Shown here: in pieces, positions 1-7,217 of the stretch
Numbering within the stretch: position 1 is the first letter of the stretch
How the letters are laid out: each line of letters opens with the position of its first letter
Assembly (NCBI GenBank): GCA_023489375.1
Contig: JAMDCX010000127.1
Coordinates: forward strand, 1-10,090
Length of the DNA stretch: 10,090 nucleotides
Direction of reading: 5' to 3'
From: Planctomycetota bacterium
Lineage (GTDB): Bacteria; Planctomycetota; Phycisphaerae; WQYP01
Position numbers and translations under genes: made by a program
Notes under the pieces: generated by a model
Told to the model about the DNA's origin: nothing
Database searches by the model: none
What the model saw: only the letters and a program-made list of their open reading frames with translations

Positions 1-2
1 CC

Positions 3-89
3 TGCCATTCGACCCTCACCGCCGATCAGCAGAAGCTCTTCGACGCGTTGGACCTGCAGCGGTACATGCCCCCGGCATCGGGCCGGTGA
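3..89 (+). CDS. C-terminal end of an unidentified gene (5' end outside window)
   Basis: An open frame enters from the left edge and ends at TGA 87-89, giving 28 residues that finish ...DQQKLFDALDLQRYMPPASGR. The amphipathic 'LTADQQKLFDALDL' stretch looks like real protein rather than random translation, and it resembles the tails of some DDE transposases. That family guess is weak because no catalytic part is in view. The gene ends 245 bp before the RDD gene, so the two are probably separate transcription units. Confidence 0.4.
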   Translation, partial: CHSTLTADQQKLFDALDLQRYMPPASGR

Positions 90-334
90 ATTGCGCCTTT
101 GGGTCATACAACTTCCCGCCCTGAAAATACCTTCAAAAACATTGGAAAATACGCATCTCACGCTATGCAATTATCGCTTTTTTGCAAAATAACTTGTAAA
201 GTCACGCTAGGCCAGTCGCAACCGCTGCGACCTTATATCCTGATTGTCAATGCTTTTGAGTTTTTGAGCAACTCTGATCCTGTCAGTTGTTCAGGACAGT
301 CGCGGAAGTTGTCGCGGTATCATAAAATGCGGCG

Positions 335-2281
335 ATGAAAATCTGGAAAAACAGTCTGAATATGGCTTGTTTTATTTTCCTGCTGGTGCTGCTGGCGGTT
401 AGTGGGGGGGGGCAACGCGTCTGTGCGAATCAAAACAATATAGTCATCAGCGCGGTATCAAAACGCGGTACCATACCAGCTGGTGTCTTACATCGATTGA
501 TCGCGTTGCCACGATTGTTGGCGGCTGGTACGCGCGCCCATGTATGGATGATCATTCCGGTCAAACCGCTGAAACCGGGGGCCGGACCGCAATTCTTATT
601 GTTATCTCACACCATCAACGCACGCCATGGAAATGCTGGCTTGTGGAAGCCGGTATCGGCTGGCACATTTACCGGTTATCCCGTTTGTGCTCTCGCCGCG
701 AATAATCCCCTCGTTGGTGCGATGAAACAGGGTGTTTACCTGTTCTTTCAGAATGGCGATGGCGTTTGCTTTGGCCGGAAAGAATTATTGCGTCTTCCAG
801 CGGCGGGTGGGACTTTTTCACCAGTAGCGGCGGCGGGAGACAACGGTAGTGTCTATCTGCTGGTTTATGGTGTGGCAAGAACCACGCCACTCCAAAAAAC
901 CTCCCCGGCGCAGCGTATATTACGCCGCTTGAAGGTTCTGGAATCTAAAATGATGGGAACTACTCTGCCGACGCCAATTGTGCCGGGTCCGCCGGCGGCG
1001 GCTCAAGCTCCAAGTTCCGCTAAAGCCATACCATCAGGCCAACCCAAACCGGCGATAACAAAAAATGCGGCCGCATCCCGGAATCTAACGAATTTTACCA
1101 AAGCCAAAATTGCAACGGCCAGAATTGCCGTCGTCAAAGTGTCCGCCATACCACAGGTTCAAATGCCCTTGCCAAGTTGGCATTTGCTCCAACTGCACGA
1201 TAATCATTGGTCCGCATTGCCGCCGCCGATACTTCCGAATAAAGCCGTTAATTCGTTGGTGGTGGGGCGGATAGTCATGCTGTTCATGGACCGGCATCTG
1301 GTGGTATTGCGTCTCGCTGCCGGGCATGTTCTGGTTGGTCAGTCTATGGATTTGAGAAATAGTCATCCGCAGTGGTCTCCGCTAACGAACGTTTCATTGC
1401 CGGGTCCCGCCATGGCTTTGCTGGGTACGTCATTTAACCGGCATGGCGTGCTGACATGGATTGCATCGGAGCCAACGCATCGCATTGCTATTTCCGGCTT
1501 GCGCATCGGAATCAACGGAAAAGACCACTTATGTTATACCCGCTGGTCAAAGTCTTTGTTATCGACAATTGTGGGAAGCGGTTTTAGTGATGTGGCGATG
1601 AGCCGGGATGGCGACTGTTTTACAATTTTGTTGCGGCAGCCTGGACGCAAACTCACGCAATACACATTTAATCAAAGTGGTCGGTTGCTGCAAGGCCCGG
1701 AAAACGTTCTTCCTTTGACCCCGAACAACGCGGTTTCCGGTGGTTATGAACGCCTTATTTTAGCGGCGTTGATCGTGCTGCTGGCCTTTTCTGTCTGGCG
1801 ACGCAAGGAGCCTTTTGCGATTTTACAAGTCGCGCCAAAACTACGGGTAGCGCGGCTCTATCGCCGCTTCTTTGCCGCCGGTATTGATCTGACCATTGCA
1901 GCTCTGGTTATTATGCTGGTATTCCACCTTTATTCCCGCCAGGACTGGGTCAAGATGGCGGCGGCTTCGTTGGATTTAGTATTTAATCCGCAGAATCTGC
2001 TGAAAGCTCCACAGTTTTTGTGGTTGTTGGGGCTTTATGAATTGCATGTCACGCTGGCTGAATTAATTTTTTCCCGATCCATTGGCAAATGGATTCTGGG
2101 ACTGGTGGTGGTAGATATGACCGGTCAAAGGCCGCGGTTTGTCGCCTTGTTAACGCGTAATTTATTCCGCATTCCGGAAATGATTGCCATTGTGGTTCTG
2201 GTGTTCATGTTCGTTTCTCCGGACCGCCAGCGCATTGGCGATATTCTGGGCCACACTGTCGTAGTTCAGGGTTTCCGATAA
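335..2281 (+). CDS. RDD-family membrane protein with large propeller-like extracytoplasmic domain
   Basis: This is a 648-residue protein of unknown transport or assembly role. Residues about 1-31 form a signal peptide or anchor (MKIWKNSLNMACFIFLLVLLA). Residues about 35-470 contain blocks of aromatic/hydrophobic strands separated by turns, suggesting a beta-propeller-like extracytoplasmic domain, interrupted near residues 205-260 by an Ala/Pro/Lys-rich low-complexity linker. A membrane helix lies at about 473-488, followed by the RDD domain at about 503-644. RDD landmarks are visible: RRFFAAGID at its start, a GKWILGLVVVD segment, and the closing PDRQRIGDILGHTVVV. RDD domains are integral membrane modules, some linked to ion exchange; the function of this fusion cannot be read from sequence. 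The ATG at 335 has no strong ribosome site. An in-frame ATG at 362 would still leave a hydrophobic leader. A G9 tract lies in the leader codons. The gene is followed at 13 nt by the MazG-like gene, probably as one operon. Confidence 0.85.
   Translation: MKIWKNSLNMACFIFLLVLLAVSGGGQRVCANQNNIVISAVSKRGTIPAGVLHRLIALPRLLAAGTRAHVWMIIPVKPLKPGAGPQFLLLSHTINARHGNAGLWKPVSAGTFTGYPVCALAANNPLVGAMKQGVYLFFQNGDGVCFGRKELLRLPAAGGTFSPVAAAGDNGSVYLLVYGVARTTPLQKTSPAQRILRRLKVLESKMMGTTLPTPIVPGPPAAAQAPSSAKAIPSGQPKPAITKNAAASRNLTNFTKAKIATARIAVVKVSAIPQVQMPLPSWHLLQLHDNHWSALPPPILPNKAVNSLVVGRIVMLFMDRHLVVLRLAAGHVLVGQSMDLRNSHPQWSPLTNVSLPGPAMALLGTSFNRHGVLTWIASEPTHRIAISGLRIGINGKDHLCYTRWSKSLLSTIVGSGFSDVAMSRDGDCFTILLRQPGRKLTQYTFNQSGRLLQGPENVLPLTPNNAVSGGYERLILAALIVLLAFSVWRRKEPFAILQVAPKLRVARLYRRFFAAGIDLTIAALVIMLVFHLYSRQDWVKMAAASLDLVFNPQNLLKAPQFLWLLGLYELHVTLAELIFSRSIGKWILGLVVVDMTGQRPRFVALLTRNLFRIPEMIAIVVLVFMFVSPDRQRIGDILGHTVVVQGFR
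404..412 (+). repeat. G9 homopolymer inside the RDD protein leader codons
   Basis: Nine consecutive G bases encode Gly-Gly-Gly just after the hydrophobic leader core (residues 24-26). A one-base slip would truncate or abolish the protein. Such tracts can act as phase-variation switches, but they are also common sequencing-error sites. Confidence 0.8.
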
Positions 2282-2288
2282 GGAAAGG
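2282..2288 (+). promoter_or_regulatory. Shine-Dalgarno site for the MazG-like gene
   Basis: GGAAAGG lies directly after the RDD stop codon TAA and 6 nt before the ATG at 2295. It is one of the clearer ribosome sites in the window and supports translation of the small downstream gene from the shared transcript. Confidence 0.6.
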
Positions 2289-2294
2289 TTCAAA

Positions 2295-2576
2295 ATGTCA
2301 CAGGATATAACCATTGCGCAATTTCAAGAACACATTCGGGAAAAATATGCGGCACGCGATATTCAACGCGGATCGGCACCGACTTTTATGTGGTTGATCG
2401 AAGAAATTGGTGAACTGGCTACTGCGTTGCAGGGGCAGGATCGGGCTAATCAGGAGGAAGAATTTGCCGACGTAATAGCCTGGTTGTGCACACTGGCCAA
2501 TATCCATGACATTAATCTGACCTCCGCTATTGAGAAAAAATATCTCCAGTCCGGCGGGCCCAAAGGTTTCAAGTAG
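2295..2576 (+). CDS. MazG-like nucleotide pyrophosphohydrolase
   Basis: This is a 93-residue all-alpha NTP pyrophosphohydrolase of the MazG superfamily. Such enzymes hydrolyse nucleoside triphosphates to monophosphate plus PPi with Mg2+ and often clean up non-canonical nucleotides. The metal-binding signature is intact: E36-E37-I-G-E40 on the first helix and E56-F-A-D59 on the second, matching EExxE...ExxD. The C-terminal KYLQSGGPKGFK ending is typical of short single-domain members and the length fits. The exact substrate cannot be predicted. It lies 13 nt behind the RDD gene with its own ribosome site, so cotranscription is likely. The next gene on this strand is more than 600 bp away. Confidence 0.85.
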   Translation: MSQDITIAQFQEHIREKYAARDIQRGSAPTFMWLIEEIGELATALQGQDRANQEEEFADVIAWLCTLANIHDINLTSAIEKKYLQSGGPKGFK

Positions 2577-2782
2577 CCCTTACTGCCATACCAAATTAAA
2601 ATGTCTGGTTTGACCAAAGTTAATATGTCCGGGTTTCTGACGGAACTGGCAGCCGAGGTGGCTGATCGGGACGTAGAACACTGGCGGTTAACACCACGGA
2701 AATATGGCGTAGGTATCGGGGTTGTTGCGGGTCATGGCACATCCCGTTCGCCTCTGCCGCCGGCGGGGCGTTATACTGATTC

Positions 2783-2904
2783 GTAACCGTTCACAGTCAT
2801 GTCGACGGGCCAGAATTACTGCAGTTTTGACATAGCCCAAAGGGTGGGAATCCCTTGTGGTGCAGGTTTCCAGCCTGCTTAGTCGCCCCTTCGTGAACGG
2901 TTAC
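2783..2904. mobile_element. MITE-like element, 122 bp with 12-bp terminal inverted repeats
   Basis: The ends are perfect inverted repeats: GTAACCGTTCAC at 2783-2794 and GTGAACGGTTAC at 2893-2904. The interior holds two compact hairpins: AAGGG/CCCTT at 2840-2856 and GCAGG/CCTGC at 2862-2878. No coding potential is seen inside, and no clear target-site duplication flanks it. Small size, inverted ends and structured interior fit a non-autonomous transposable element or an intergenic repeat. A related end-like sequence, GTAACCGCTCAC, occurs at 6616-6627. Confidence 0.5.
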
Positions 2905-2952
2905 TAAAAGTGTAACGGCGACTTATCGCCCGATACTCATAGAGGTGGTTAT

Positions 2953-2969
2953 CGTTAAAGAACTTAACG
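2953..2969. repeat. Short palindrome in the recN upstream region
   Basis: CGTTAA-AGAAC-TTAACG has perfect 6-bp arms. There is no U tract on either side, so it is not a standard terminator. It could be an operator half-site pair or a chance palindrome in an AT-rich stretch. Confidence 0.3.
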
Positions 2970-3000
2970 CATAATAAATTCCCAATAATCATTGCGTCGG

Positions 3001-3202
3001 TTAGTGCGCGGATTCCAGAGTATCATCCATCATATAGCCACCGGCTTGGCCGGTGGTGGAGTATTCAATGGTAATGCCAATCTGGAAGTTATTACGGTCC
3101 CATTCCTAAGTTGAGCAGGGTATTGCCGGTATAACTTCCTGCACTTTCCAGAAACTCCGGGTAGAATATCCTCCGGAATTTGGCAGTAATTATGGGTAGC
3201 TC
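3001..3202 (-). pseudogene. Frameshifted 3' remnant of an unidentified - strand gene
   Basis: On the - strand, one frame reads ...YPEFLESAGSYTGNTLLNLG and stops at 3092-3094. The neighbouring frame then reads EWDRNNFQIGITIEYSTTG and on through GGYMMDDTLESAH to TAA at 3001-3003. Removing a single base near 3107 joins them into about 60 protein-like residues, including an alternating hydrophobic strand (NNFQIGITIEYS). The 5' side runs into recN, which is clearly the real gene on the other strand, so only a tail would remain. A perfect 8-bp stem (3038-3056) lies within it. The family is unknown, and chance coding appearance is possible. Confidence 0.35.
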
Positions 3203-5011
3203 ATGCTGCGTGAATTGCATATTTCCAATTTGGCCGTGATAGCCGATGCGACGGTTGAATTTGATGCCGGGCTGAACTGCTTTACAGGTCAGACCGGCGC
3301 CGGCAAGTCGTTGGTATTGGGGGCGCTGGAGTTGTTGCTGGCGCTGCGATCCGGGCAGAGCATGCTGCGGGTCGGAGCGACCGAAGCCCGCATCACGGGT
3401 GTATTTATGATCCAGAACCTCGTCTTGCGCCGCCGGTTGGCGGAAATCACCGACCTGCCATTGGCAGATGAACCGGAAATGATTCTGGTGCGGCGAATTC
3501 ATCAATCTGGTCGAACCACAGCCTCTCTCAACGGTCATCCACTGACGGGTTCGATGCTGAAAAATATCGCCGAAACGCTGGTGGATATTCATGGTCAACA
3601 TGAGACGCAATATCTGCTGGAGCGGGAAAATCAATTGACTTTGCTGGATGATGCGGGCCAATTAGGTGCCATCGCCGGTGAATTTCGCGATTTATATAAG
3701 CAGCGGAGGGAATGCCTCCGTCAATTCAGGGAAATGAACGCGTCGCAGACCCTGCGGCGGCAGCAAATCGAACTGTATGAATTTCAATTCAGGGAAATTG
3801 AGGATGCCAATCCGCAATCGGGCGAATTAGAACAGCTCGAAGTACGGCATCGACTGTTAAGCAATATCGAAAAAATAAAAAGGCAGGTAGGCGGCGCTTA
3901 TGCGGCTCTATATGAAGATGATGGCGCTATTATAGGGCGGTTAAAATCCGTTGCCGCAGTGCTGCTGGAAGCCGCGGAATTAAATCAGGAATTTAGTTCC
4001 GCCGCCGAACAGGTGAAAGATTCCACGATTGCTCTGGATGATGCCGCCTTCACTCTGCGCCGAACACTGGATCGTCTGGAGCTGGACCCGGAGGAACTCG
4101 CCACGGTAACGGATCGGCTCAATATGCTCCATCGCCTGATCAGCAAATACTGCGATCCGGGCGGAAATGTGGAGCAACTGCGGGCCTATAAGGAACACCT
4201 CCGTGAACAACTTACAGAATTAAAATCCGCCGATCAAAACACCACCGCCCTTGAAGCACGTATTGTGGCTCTGGAACAACAATTGTCGCAGCGCGGAGCT
4301 GAACTTTCACAGGGACGGAAAAAAGCCGCAGAGCGGGTAATCCCCGGCGTGCATCAGCAGCTGGCGGAGTTGGGAATGAAAGACGCCCGGTTTCATATCG
4401 AGTTTTCGCCGGTGCAGGCCGTATCGGGTGCGGATGGGAACACGGATGATCCTTTTGGTTCACCCAGCGGCCTGGATACGGTGGAATTTATGCTGGCGCC
4501 CAATCCGGGGCAACCGGCGCGACCCTTGCGTAAAATTGCCAGCGGCGGAGAATTGTCGCGGGTGATGCTGGCGGTGAAGTCCATTCTGGCCGCCTCGGAT
4601 CGGGTCAGTGTTCTGGTATTTGATGAAATTGACGCCAATGTCGGGGGGCGGATGGGTACGATCCTGGGCGAAAAACTGCGGGCTATCGCCAGGCGACATC
4701 AGGTGCTGTGCATTACCCATTTGCCGCAGATCGCGGCGTATGCGGATCGGCATATCAGTATAAAGAAAATAGTACGCGATGGTGAAAGTTATACCACGGT
4801 AAGCACCCTTTCCGGCCAGTCGCGGCTGGCTGAACTTGCGGAAATGATGGCCGGTAAAAATATTACGCCCACCTCTCTGGCGCAAGCGGAAGAACTTTTA
4901 GCTCTGGCGACGCGACGAACAAGTGTGGAAAATACAGACGCTTCAGGGCGCAAAATGCCACGCGGGCGGGCAAGTACCACTGCCCCCTTGCCAAAGAAGC
5001 GTGCGGTGTAA
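3203..5011 (+). CDS. recN: DNA repair protein RecN
   Basis: This is a 602-residue SMC-like ATPase that acts at DNA double-strand breaks in recombinational repair. The start at ATG 3203 is fixed by the family-typical beginning MLRELHISNLAVI; the ribosome site is weak. Walker A is GQTGAGKS at residues 29-36, the RecN-typical Q-loop motif is DIHGQHE at 128-134, and a long coiled-coil region covers about 150-370. The ABC signature SGGELSR starts at 447, Walker B VLVFDEID spans 470-477, and the switch histidine is in CITHLPQ (H506). All nucleotide-binding elements are intact. The protein is slightly longer than typical members (about 550-570) because of a basic C-terminal tail (GRKMPRGR...PLPKKRAV). 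The MATE gene follows within 4 nt and probably shares the transcript. Confidence 0.97.
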   Translation: MLRELHISNLAVIADATVEFDAGLNCFTGQTGAGKSLVLGALELLLALRSGQSMLRVGATEARITGVFMIQNLVLRRRLAEITDLPLADEPEMILVRRIHQSGRTTASLNGHPLTGSMLKNIAETLVDIHGQHETQYLLERENQLTLLDDAGQLGAIAGEFRDLYKQRRECLRQFREMNASQTLRRQQIELYEFQFREIEDANPQSGELEQLEVRHRLLSNIEKIKRQVGGAYAALYEDDGAIIGRLKSVAAVLLEAAELNQEFSSAAEQVKDSTIALDDAAFTLRRTLDRLELDPEELATVTDRLNMLHRLISKYCDPGGNVEQLRAYKEHLREQLTELKSADQNTTALEARIVALEQQLSQRGAELSQGRKKAAERVIPGVHQQLAELGMKDARFHIEFSPVQAVSGADGNTDDPFGSPSGLDTVEFMLAPNPGQPARPLRKIASGGELSRVMLAVKSILAASDRVSVLVFDEIDANVGGRMGTILGEKLRAIARRHQVLCITHLPQIAAYADRHISIKKIVRDGESYTTVSTLSGQSRLAELAEMMAGKNITPTSLAQAEELLALATRRTSVENTDASGRKMPRGRASTTAPLPKKRAV

Positions 5012-5015
5012 GCTC

Positions 5016-6506
5016 GTGAAAGCGACCACTGATTATCCGGAATGGGAAGAATCCGATGCGGCCAGCATGGCCCCGCAGGAACTTGAACCTCTGCTGACGG
5101 CCAAGGCGCACCGCCGGTTGGATTTTGTGGGCCAAAAGCCTACGGCTGGACTGGTGTTGAAACTTGCCAGCCCGGCCATTATGGAACAGGTGCTCAATGC
5201 GGTTATTGGATTAACGGACACCGTCATTGCCGGCCATTTGCCGGGTAGTGCCAATACCATATCCGCGGCCGCTGCGGCGGTAGGCATTATGACCTATCTG
5301 CAATGGTTTGCCGGATTGATGACCGCGGCTCTGGCGGTGGGGGCCACCGCTATTGTGGCCCGGGCCTTTGGTTCGCGCCGCATACGCATGGCTCGCCGGG
5401 TAGCCGGTACTTCCGTCAGCGCGGCGTTTATCATCAGTACACTGCTGTCGGTAGTGCTTTATGTGTTTGCCCGGCCCATAGCTTATGGCTGCGGGTTAAG
5501 CGGACTATCCGCGCTATTTGCGCAACAATATCTTCAAATCATGGTCATTACCATCAGTCTGCAAACCACAGCGCAGATTGGTATGGCCTGTCTCCGCGGA
5601 GCCGGTGACACTGTGCGCCCCATGGTCATTATGTTCATGGTCATGCTGGTGAATCTGGTGGCATCCGGAGCGTTTACCTTCGGCTGGTGCGGTCTGCCGG
5701 CGTGGGGAATCCGCGGCGATGCGTTTGGCACGCTGCTGGCGTACCTGGCCGGCGGCCTGTCCGCGGCGGTGGTGTTATTCACCGGATTAAGCCCGATTCA
5801 TCTGCGTTGGCGACATTTGAAAATTGTGCCGCATATTCTCATGCGGGTGCTGAAAATCGGTATTCCCAGTTGGGTAGAAGGGGTGCTTTTATGGGGTGGG
5901 CAGTTTCTCATTGTGATATTCGTCATCAATTCCCGCAACGATCCCAATGGTTACCTGATGGCCGCACATAGTGCTGTTTTGCGTATTGAATCCATCTCGT
6001 TTCTTCCCGGTTTCGGGTTTGGCATTGCCGCGTCCACATTGGTGGGGCAGTATCTGGGCGCAGACAAACCGGCTGCGGCACGGCAAGCCGGGCGCATTGC
6101 CAACATGCTGGGACTGGGCATTATGACCGCACTGGCGTTGCCGATGATTTTCTTTCCGCGTTTTATGCTTTCTCTGATTGTCGACTCCCCGCCGGTAGTT
6201 AAAGTGGGCTTGTGGCCACTGGTTCTGGCGGGATTGTCACAACCAGCTTTCGCTCTGGCTATTGTGCTGTCCGGAGCCTTGAAGGGGGCCGGGGAAACGG
6301 TATTGCCGATGCTCTGTACGGTATCGGGAATTCTCGTGGTGCGTTGGGCAGTTTTGGCTATAGTTTTGTATTGGCTTTTCCAGCATGGCATCCACAATGA
6401 AAATCTCCTGGCGGTGTGGGTGGCCATCTGGGTGGACCTCAACTATCGCGGGATATTTAACGCCATTGTTTTCACTCGTGGCCGCTGGCAGAAAAAAAAG
6501 GTATGA
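5016..6506 (+). CDS. MATE-family efflux transporter
   Basis: This is a multidrug and toxin extrusion antiporter of the inner membrane, about 496 residues. MATE proteins export organic cations or drugs in exchange for Na+ or H+. The protein shows about 12 hydrophobic segments in two halves. Family-like stretches include LASPAIMEQVLNAVIGLTDT in the first helix, with its Pro and acidic residue, and CLRGAGDTVRPM closing the first half. The second half has the matching LVGQYLGADKPAAARQAG and LSGALKGAGET. The frame is open from 4923, inside recN, but the first 31 codons there are unlikely to be used. The GTG at 5016, 4 nt after the recN stop, suggests coupled translation, while ATG 5067 is an alternative that still precedes the first helix. 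Neither has a good ribosome site. An intrinsic terminator follows 32 nt after the stop. Confidence 0.9.
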   Translation: MKATTDYPEWEESDAASMAPQELEPLLTAKAHRRLDFVGQKPTAGLVLKLASPAIMEQVLNAVIGLTDTVIAGHLPGSANTISAAAAAVGIMTYLQWFAGLMTAALAVGATAIVARAFGSRRIRMARRVAGTSVSAAFIISTLLSVVLYVFARPIAYGCGLSGLSALFAQQYLQIMVITISLQTTAQIGMACLRGAGDTVRPMVIMFMVMLVNLVASGAFTFGWCGLPAWGIRGDAFGTLLAYLAGGLSAAVVLFTGLSPIHLRWRHLKIVPHILMRVLKIGIPSWVEGVLLWGGQFLIVIFVINSRNDPNGYLMAAHSAVLRIESISFLPGFGFGIAASTLVGQYLGADKPAAARQAGRIANMLGLGIMTALALPMIFFPRFMLSLIVDSPPVVKVGLWPLVLAGLSQPAFALAIVLSGALKGAGETVLPMLCTVSGILVVRWAVLAIVLYWLFQHGIHNENLLAVWVAIWVDLNYRGIFNAIVFTRGRWQKKKV

Positions 6507-6537
6507 CTTGGGTTATTACCGTCATATCATTGCCCCA

Positions 6538-6577
6538 CTAATAAAAAAGCCGCCTATCTTAGGCGGCTTTTTATTAG
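6538..6577 (+). terminator. Intrinsic terminator after the MATE gene
   Basis: The core stem is GCCGCCTA (6549-6556), loop TCT, TAGGCGGC (6560-6567), followed by TTTTT and preceded by A6. It should therefore work in both directions, serving the MATE transcript from the left and - strand transcripts from the right. The palindrome continues outward as CTAAT/ATTAG. A further 8-bp pair, TGCCCCAC (6531-6538) and GTGGGGCA (6586-6593), encloses it. It marks the boundary between the housekeeping block and the accessory block. Confidence 0.92.
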
Positions 6578-6674
6578 CAGAGCAGGTGGGGCAGGCGCAG
6601 TTGAGCGGGGGAACGGTAACCGCTCACGAGTTGGAAAAAGGAAAAATCAGTAAGGGAGTGGGAGGGCATCTATT

Positions 6675-6743
6675 AACCGCAGATGACGCGGATTAGCGCA
6701 GATATTCCGGCGTTATCTGCGGGCATCCGCGTTATCTGCGGTT
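6675..6743. repeat. 69-bp hairpin repeat, copy 1
   Basis: The element begins AACCGCAGAT and ends ATCTGCGGTT (perfect 10-bp inverted ends) and folds into one stem of about 29 paired positions, with a 3-nt internal mismatch and an 11-nt loop. It differs from the two other copies at 8 of 69 positions, but the changes keep pairing: for example G6690 pairs C6728 where the other copies have A with T. On the - strand it lies directly downstream of a decayed mod fragment. Confidence 0.85.
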
Positions 6744-6850
6744 CTACCAATACAGTCCTTGAACGTGGCGTGGCAGAAGTTGTCAGGGCATTCAATGAGC
6801 ACGCGCCTCATCAATCTCGGCCGGTCCAAGTCCGTTCCAAACGTCTGTTG
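6744..6850 (-). pseudogene. Decayed N-terminal fragment of a type III DNA methyltransferase (mod)
   Basis: On the - strand, fragments in two frames match the intact fragment at 7906-8025: RLERTWTGR, then after a frameshift MRRVLIECPDNFCHATF. The intact fragment reads RLKCTWIGK and PRVLIDGPDNYCHARY. DNA similarity to that copy is also evident over roughly 80 bp. Stop codons between the two parts show it is inactive. It sits 3' of the HigA-like gene and immediately precedes hairpin copy 1. Confidence 0.6.
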
Positions 6851-6895
6851 GTTTGAGCCAGGAAAGCAGTGGTTTGTAAATGATTCCCCGCGCCG

Positions 6896-6912
6896 CGATC
6901 AATTGGTGATCG
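6896..6912. repeat. Short palindrome behind the HigA-like gene
   Basis: CGATCA-ATTGG-TGATCG has 6-bp perfect arms and lies 16 nt past the antitoxin stop on the - strand. It has no U run, so termination by it is uncertain. Confidence 0.3.
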
Positions 6913-6927
6913 GTGCTGCGCACAAAC

Positions 6928-7206
6928 TCAGCGCAGGCTGAACTCGATGCGTTTGCCAAGCAGATGAGCCGCTCTGGCTATCGTGTTGAGTGTGATGGAT
7001 GTATTCGCTGGATCCAGTAACCGGTCGACACCCGTGCGGCTGGTATTTAATCGCCGGGCAATTTCCGCCTTGCTGATATGGCGTGCGCGCATGGCGTTCT
7101 CCAGTTCGTGGGCAATTGTAAACTTAATGGCCGAGGCCCGGCACTCTTCCAGAATGCCATCCTTGGCCAGAAATTCCTCGAAACTCGAACCTTTGTGTTT
7201 TCTCAT
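6928..7206 (-). CDS. higA: HigA-like antitoxin, XRE-type helix-turn-helix protein
   Basis: This 92-residue DNA-binding antitoxin is expected to bind and neutralise the toxin encoded just upstream and to repress their shared promoter. Its helix-turn-helix lies at about residues 44-65 (ISKAEIARRLNTSRTGVDRLLD), followed by TLNTIARAAHLLGKRIEFSL, a typical ending of this short antitoxin family. Start ATG is at 7206-7204. AGGTGG, overlapping the toxin stop codon TAG, gives a good ribosome site 8 nt before it. The toxin-first order and the 11-nt spacing match higBA-type operons. The pair lies between two mod-fragment/hairpin units. Confidence 0.85.
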   Translation of the reverse strand: MRKHKGSSFEEFLAKDGILEECRASAIKFTIAHELENAMRARHISKAEIARRLNTSRTGVDRLLDPANTSITLNTIARAAHLLGKRIEFSLR

Positions 7207-7217
7207 ATCGCTGCCAC

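Larger units (their letters stand above)
2577..3202. other. Long gap between the MazG-like gene and recN
   Basis: This 626-bp stretch has no convincing intact gene. It contains a MITE-like element (2783-2904), a short palindrome (2953-2969) and a probable frameshifted gene tail on the - strand (3001-3202). The recN promoter must also lie here, but I could not identify a clear -35/-10 pair. Neither a CTGT-N8-ACAG nor a GAAC-N4-GTTC LexA-type operator is visible. A 61-codon open frame at 2601-2786 has no supporting features. Confidence 0.6.

Noticed and set aside
278..299. Inverted repeat TCCTG/CAGGA upstream of the RDD gene as a terminator or operator
   Set aside because: The arms are only 5 bp with a 9-nt loop and no U run, which is within what chance would give.
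99..338. 79-codon + strand frame before the RDD gene
   Set aside because: There is no ribosome site, the residue pattern is not protein-like, and it overlaps the RDD start. It reads as intergenic sequence.
2601..2786. 61-codon + strand frame after the MazG-like gene
   Set aside because: It has no ribosome site, no recognisable family and its stop lies inside the end of the MITE-like element. Coding cannot be supported.
2905..3202. LexA/SOS operator before recN
   Set aside because: RecN is often SOS-regulated, but neither CTGT-N8-ACAG nor GAAC-N4-GTTC is present. The CGTTAA palindrome is not a known LexA form.
3092..3661. 189-codon - strand frame overlapping recN
   Set aside because: Most of it is antisense to well-conserved recN codons. 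Only its last part, outside recN, is considered as a possible remnant.
4460..4885. 141-codon - strand frame inside recN
   Set aside because: It is a shadow of the RecN signature and Walker B region, without family features of its own.
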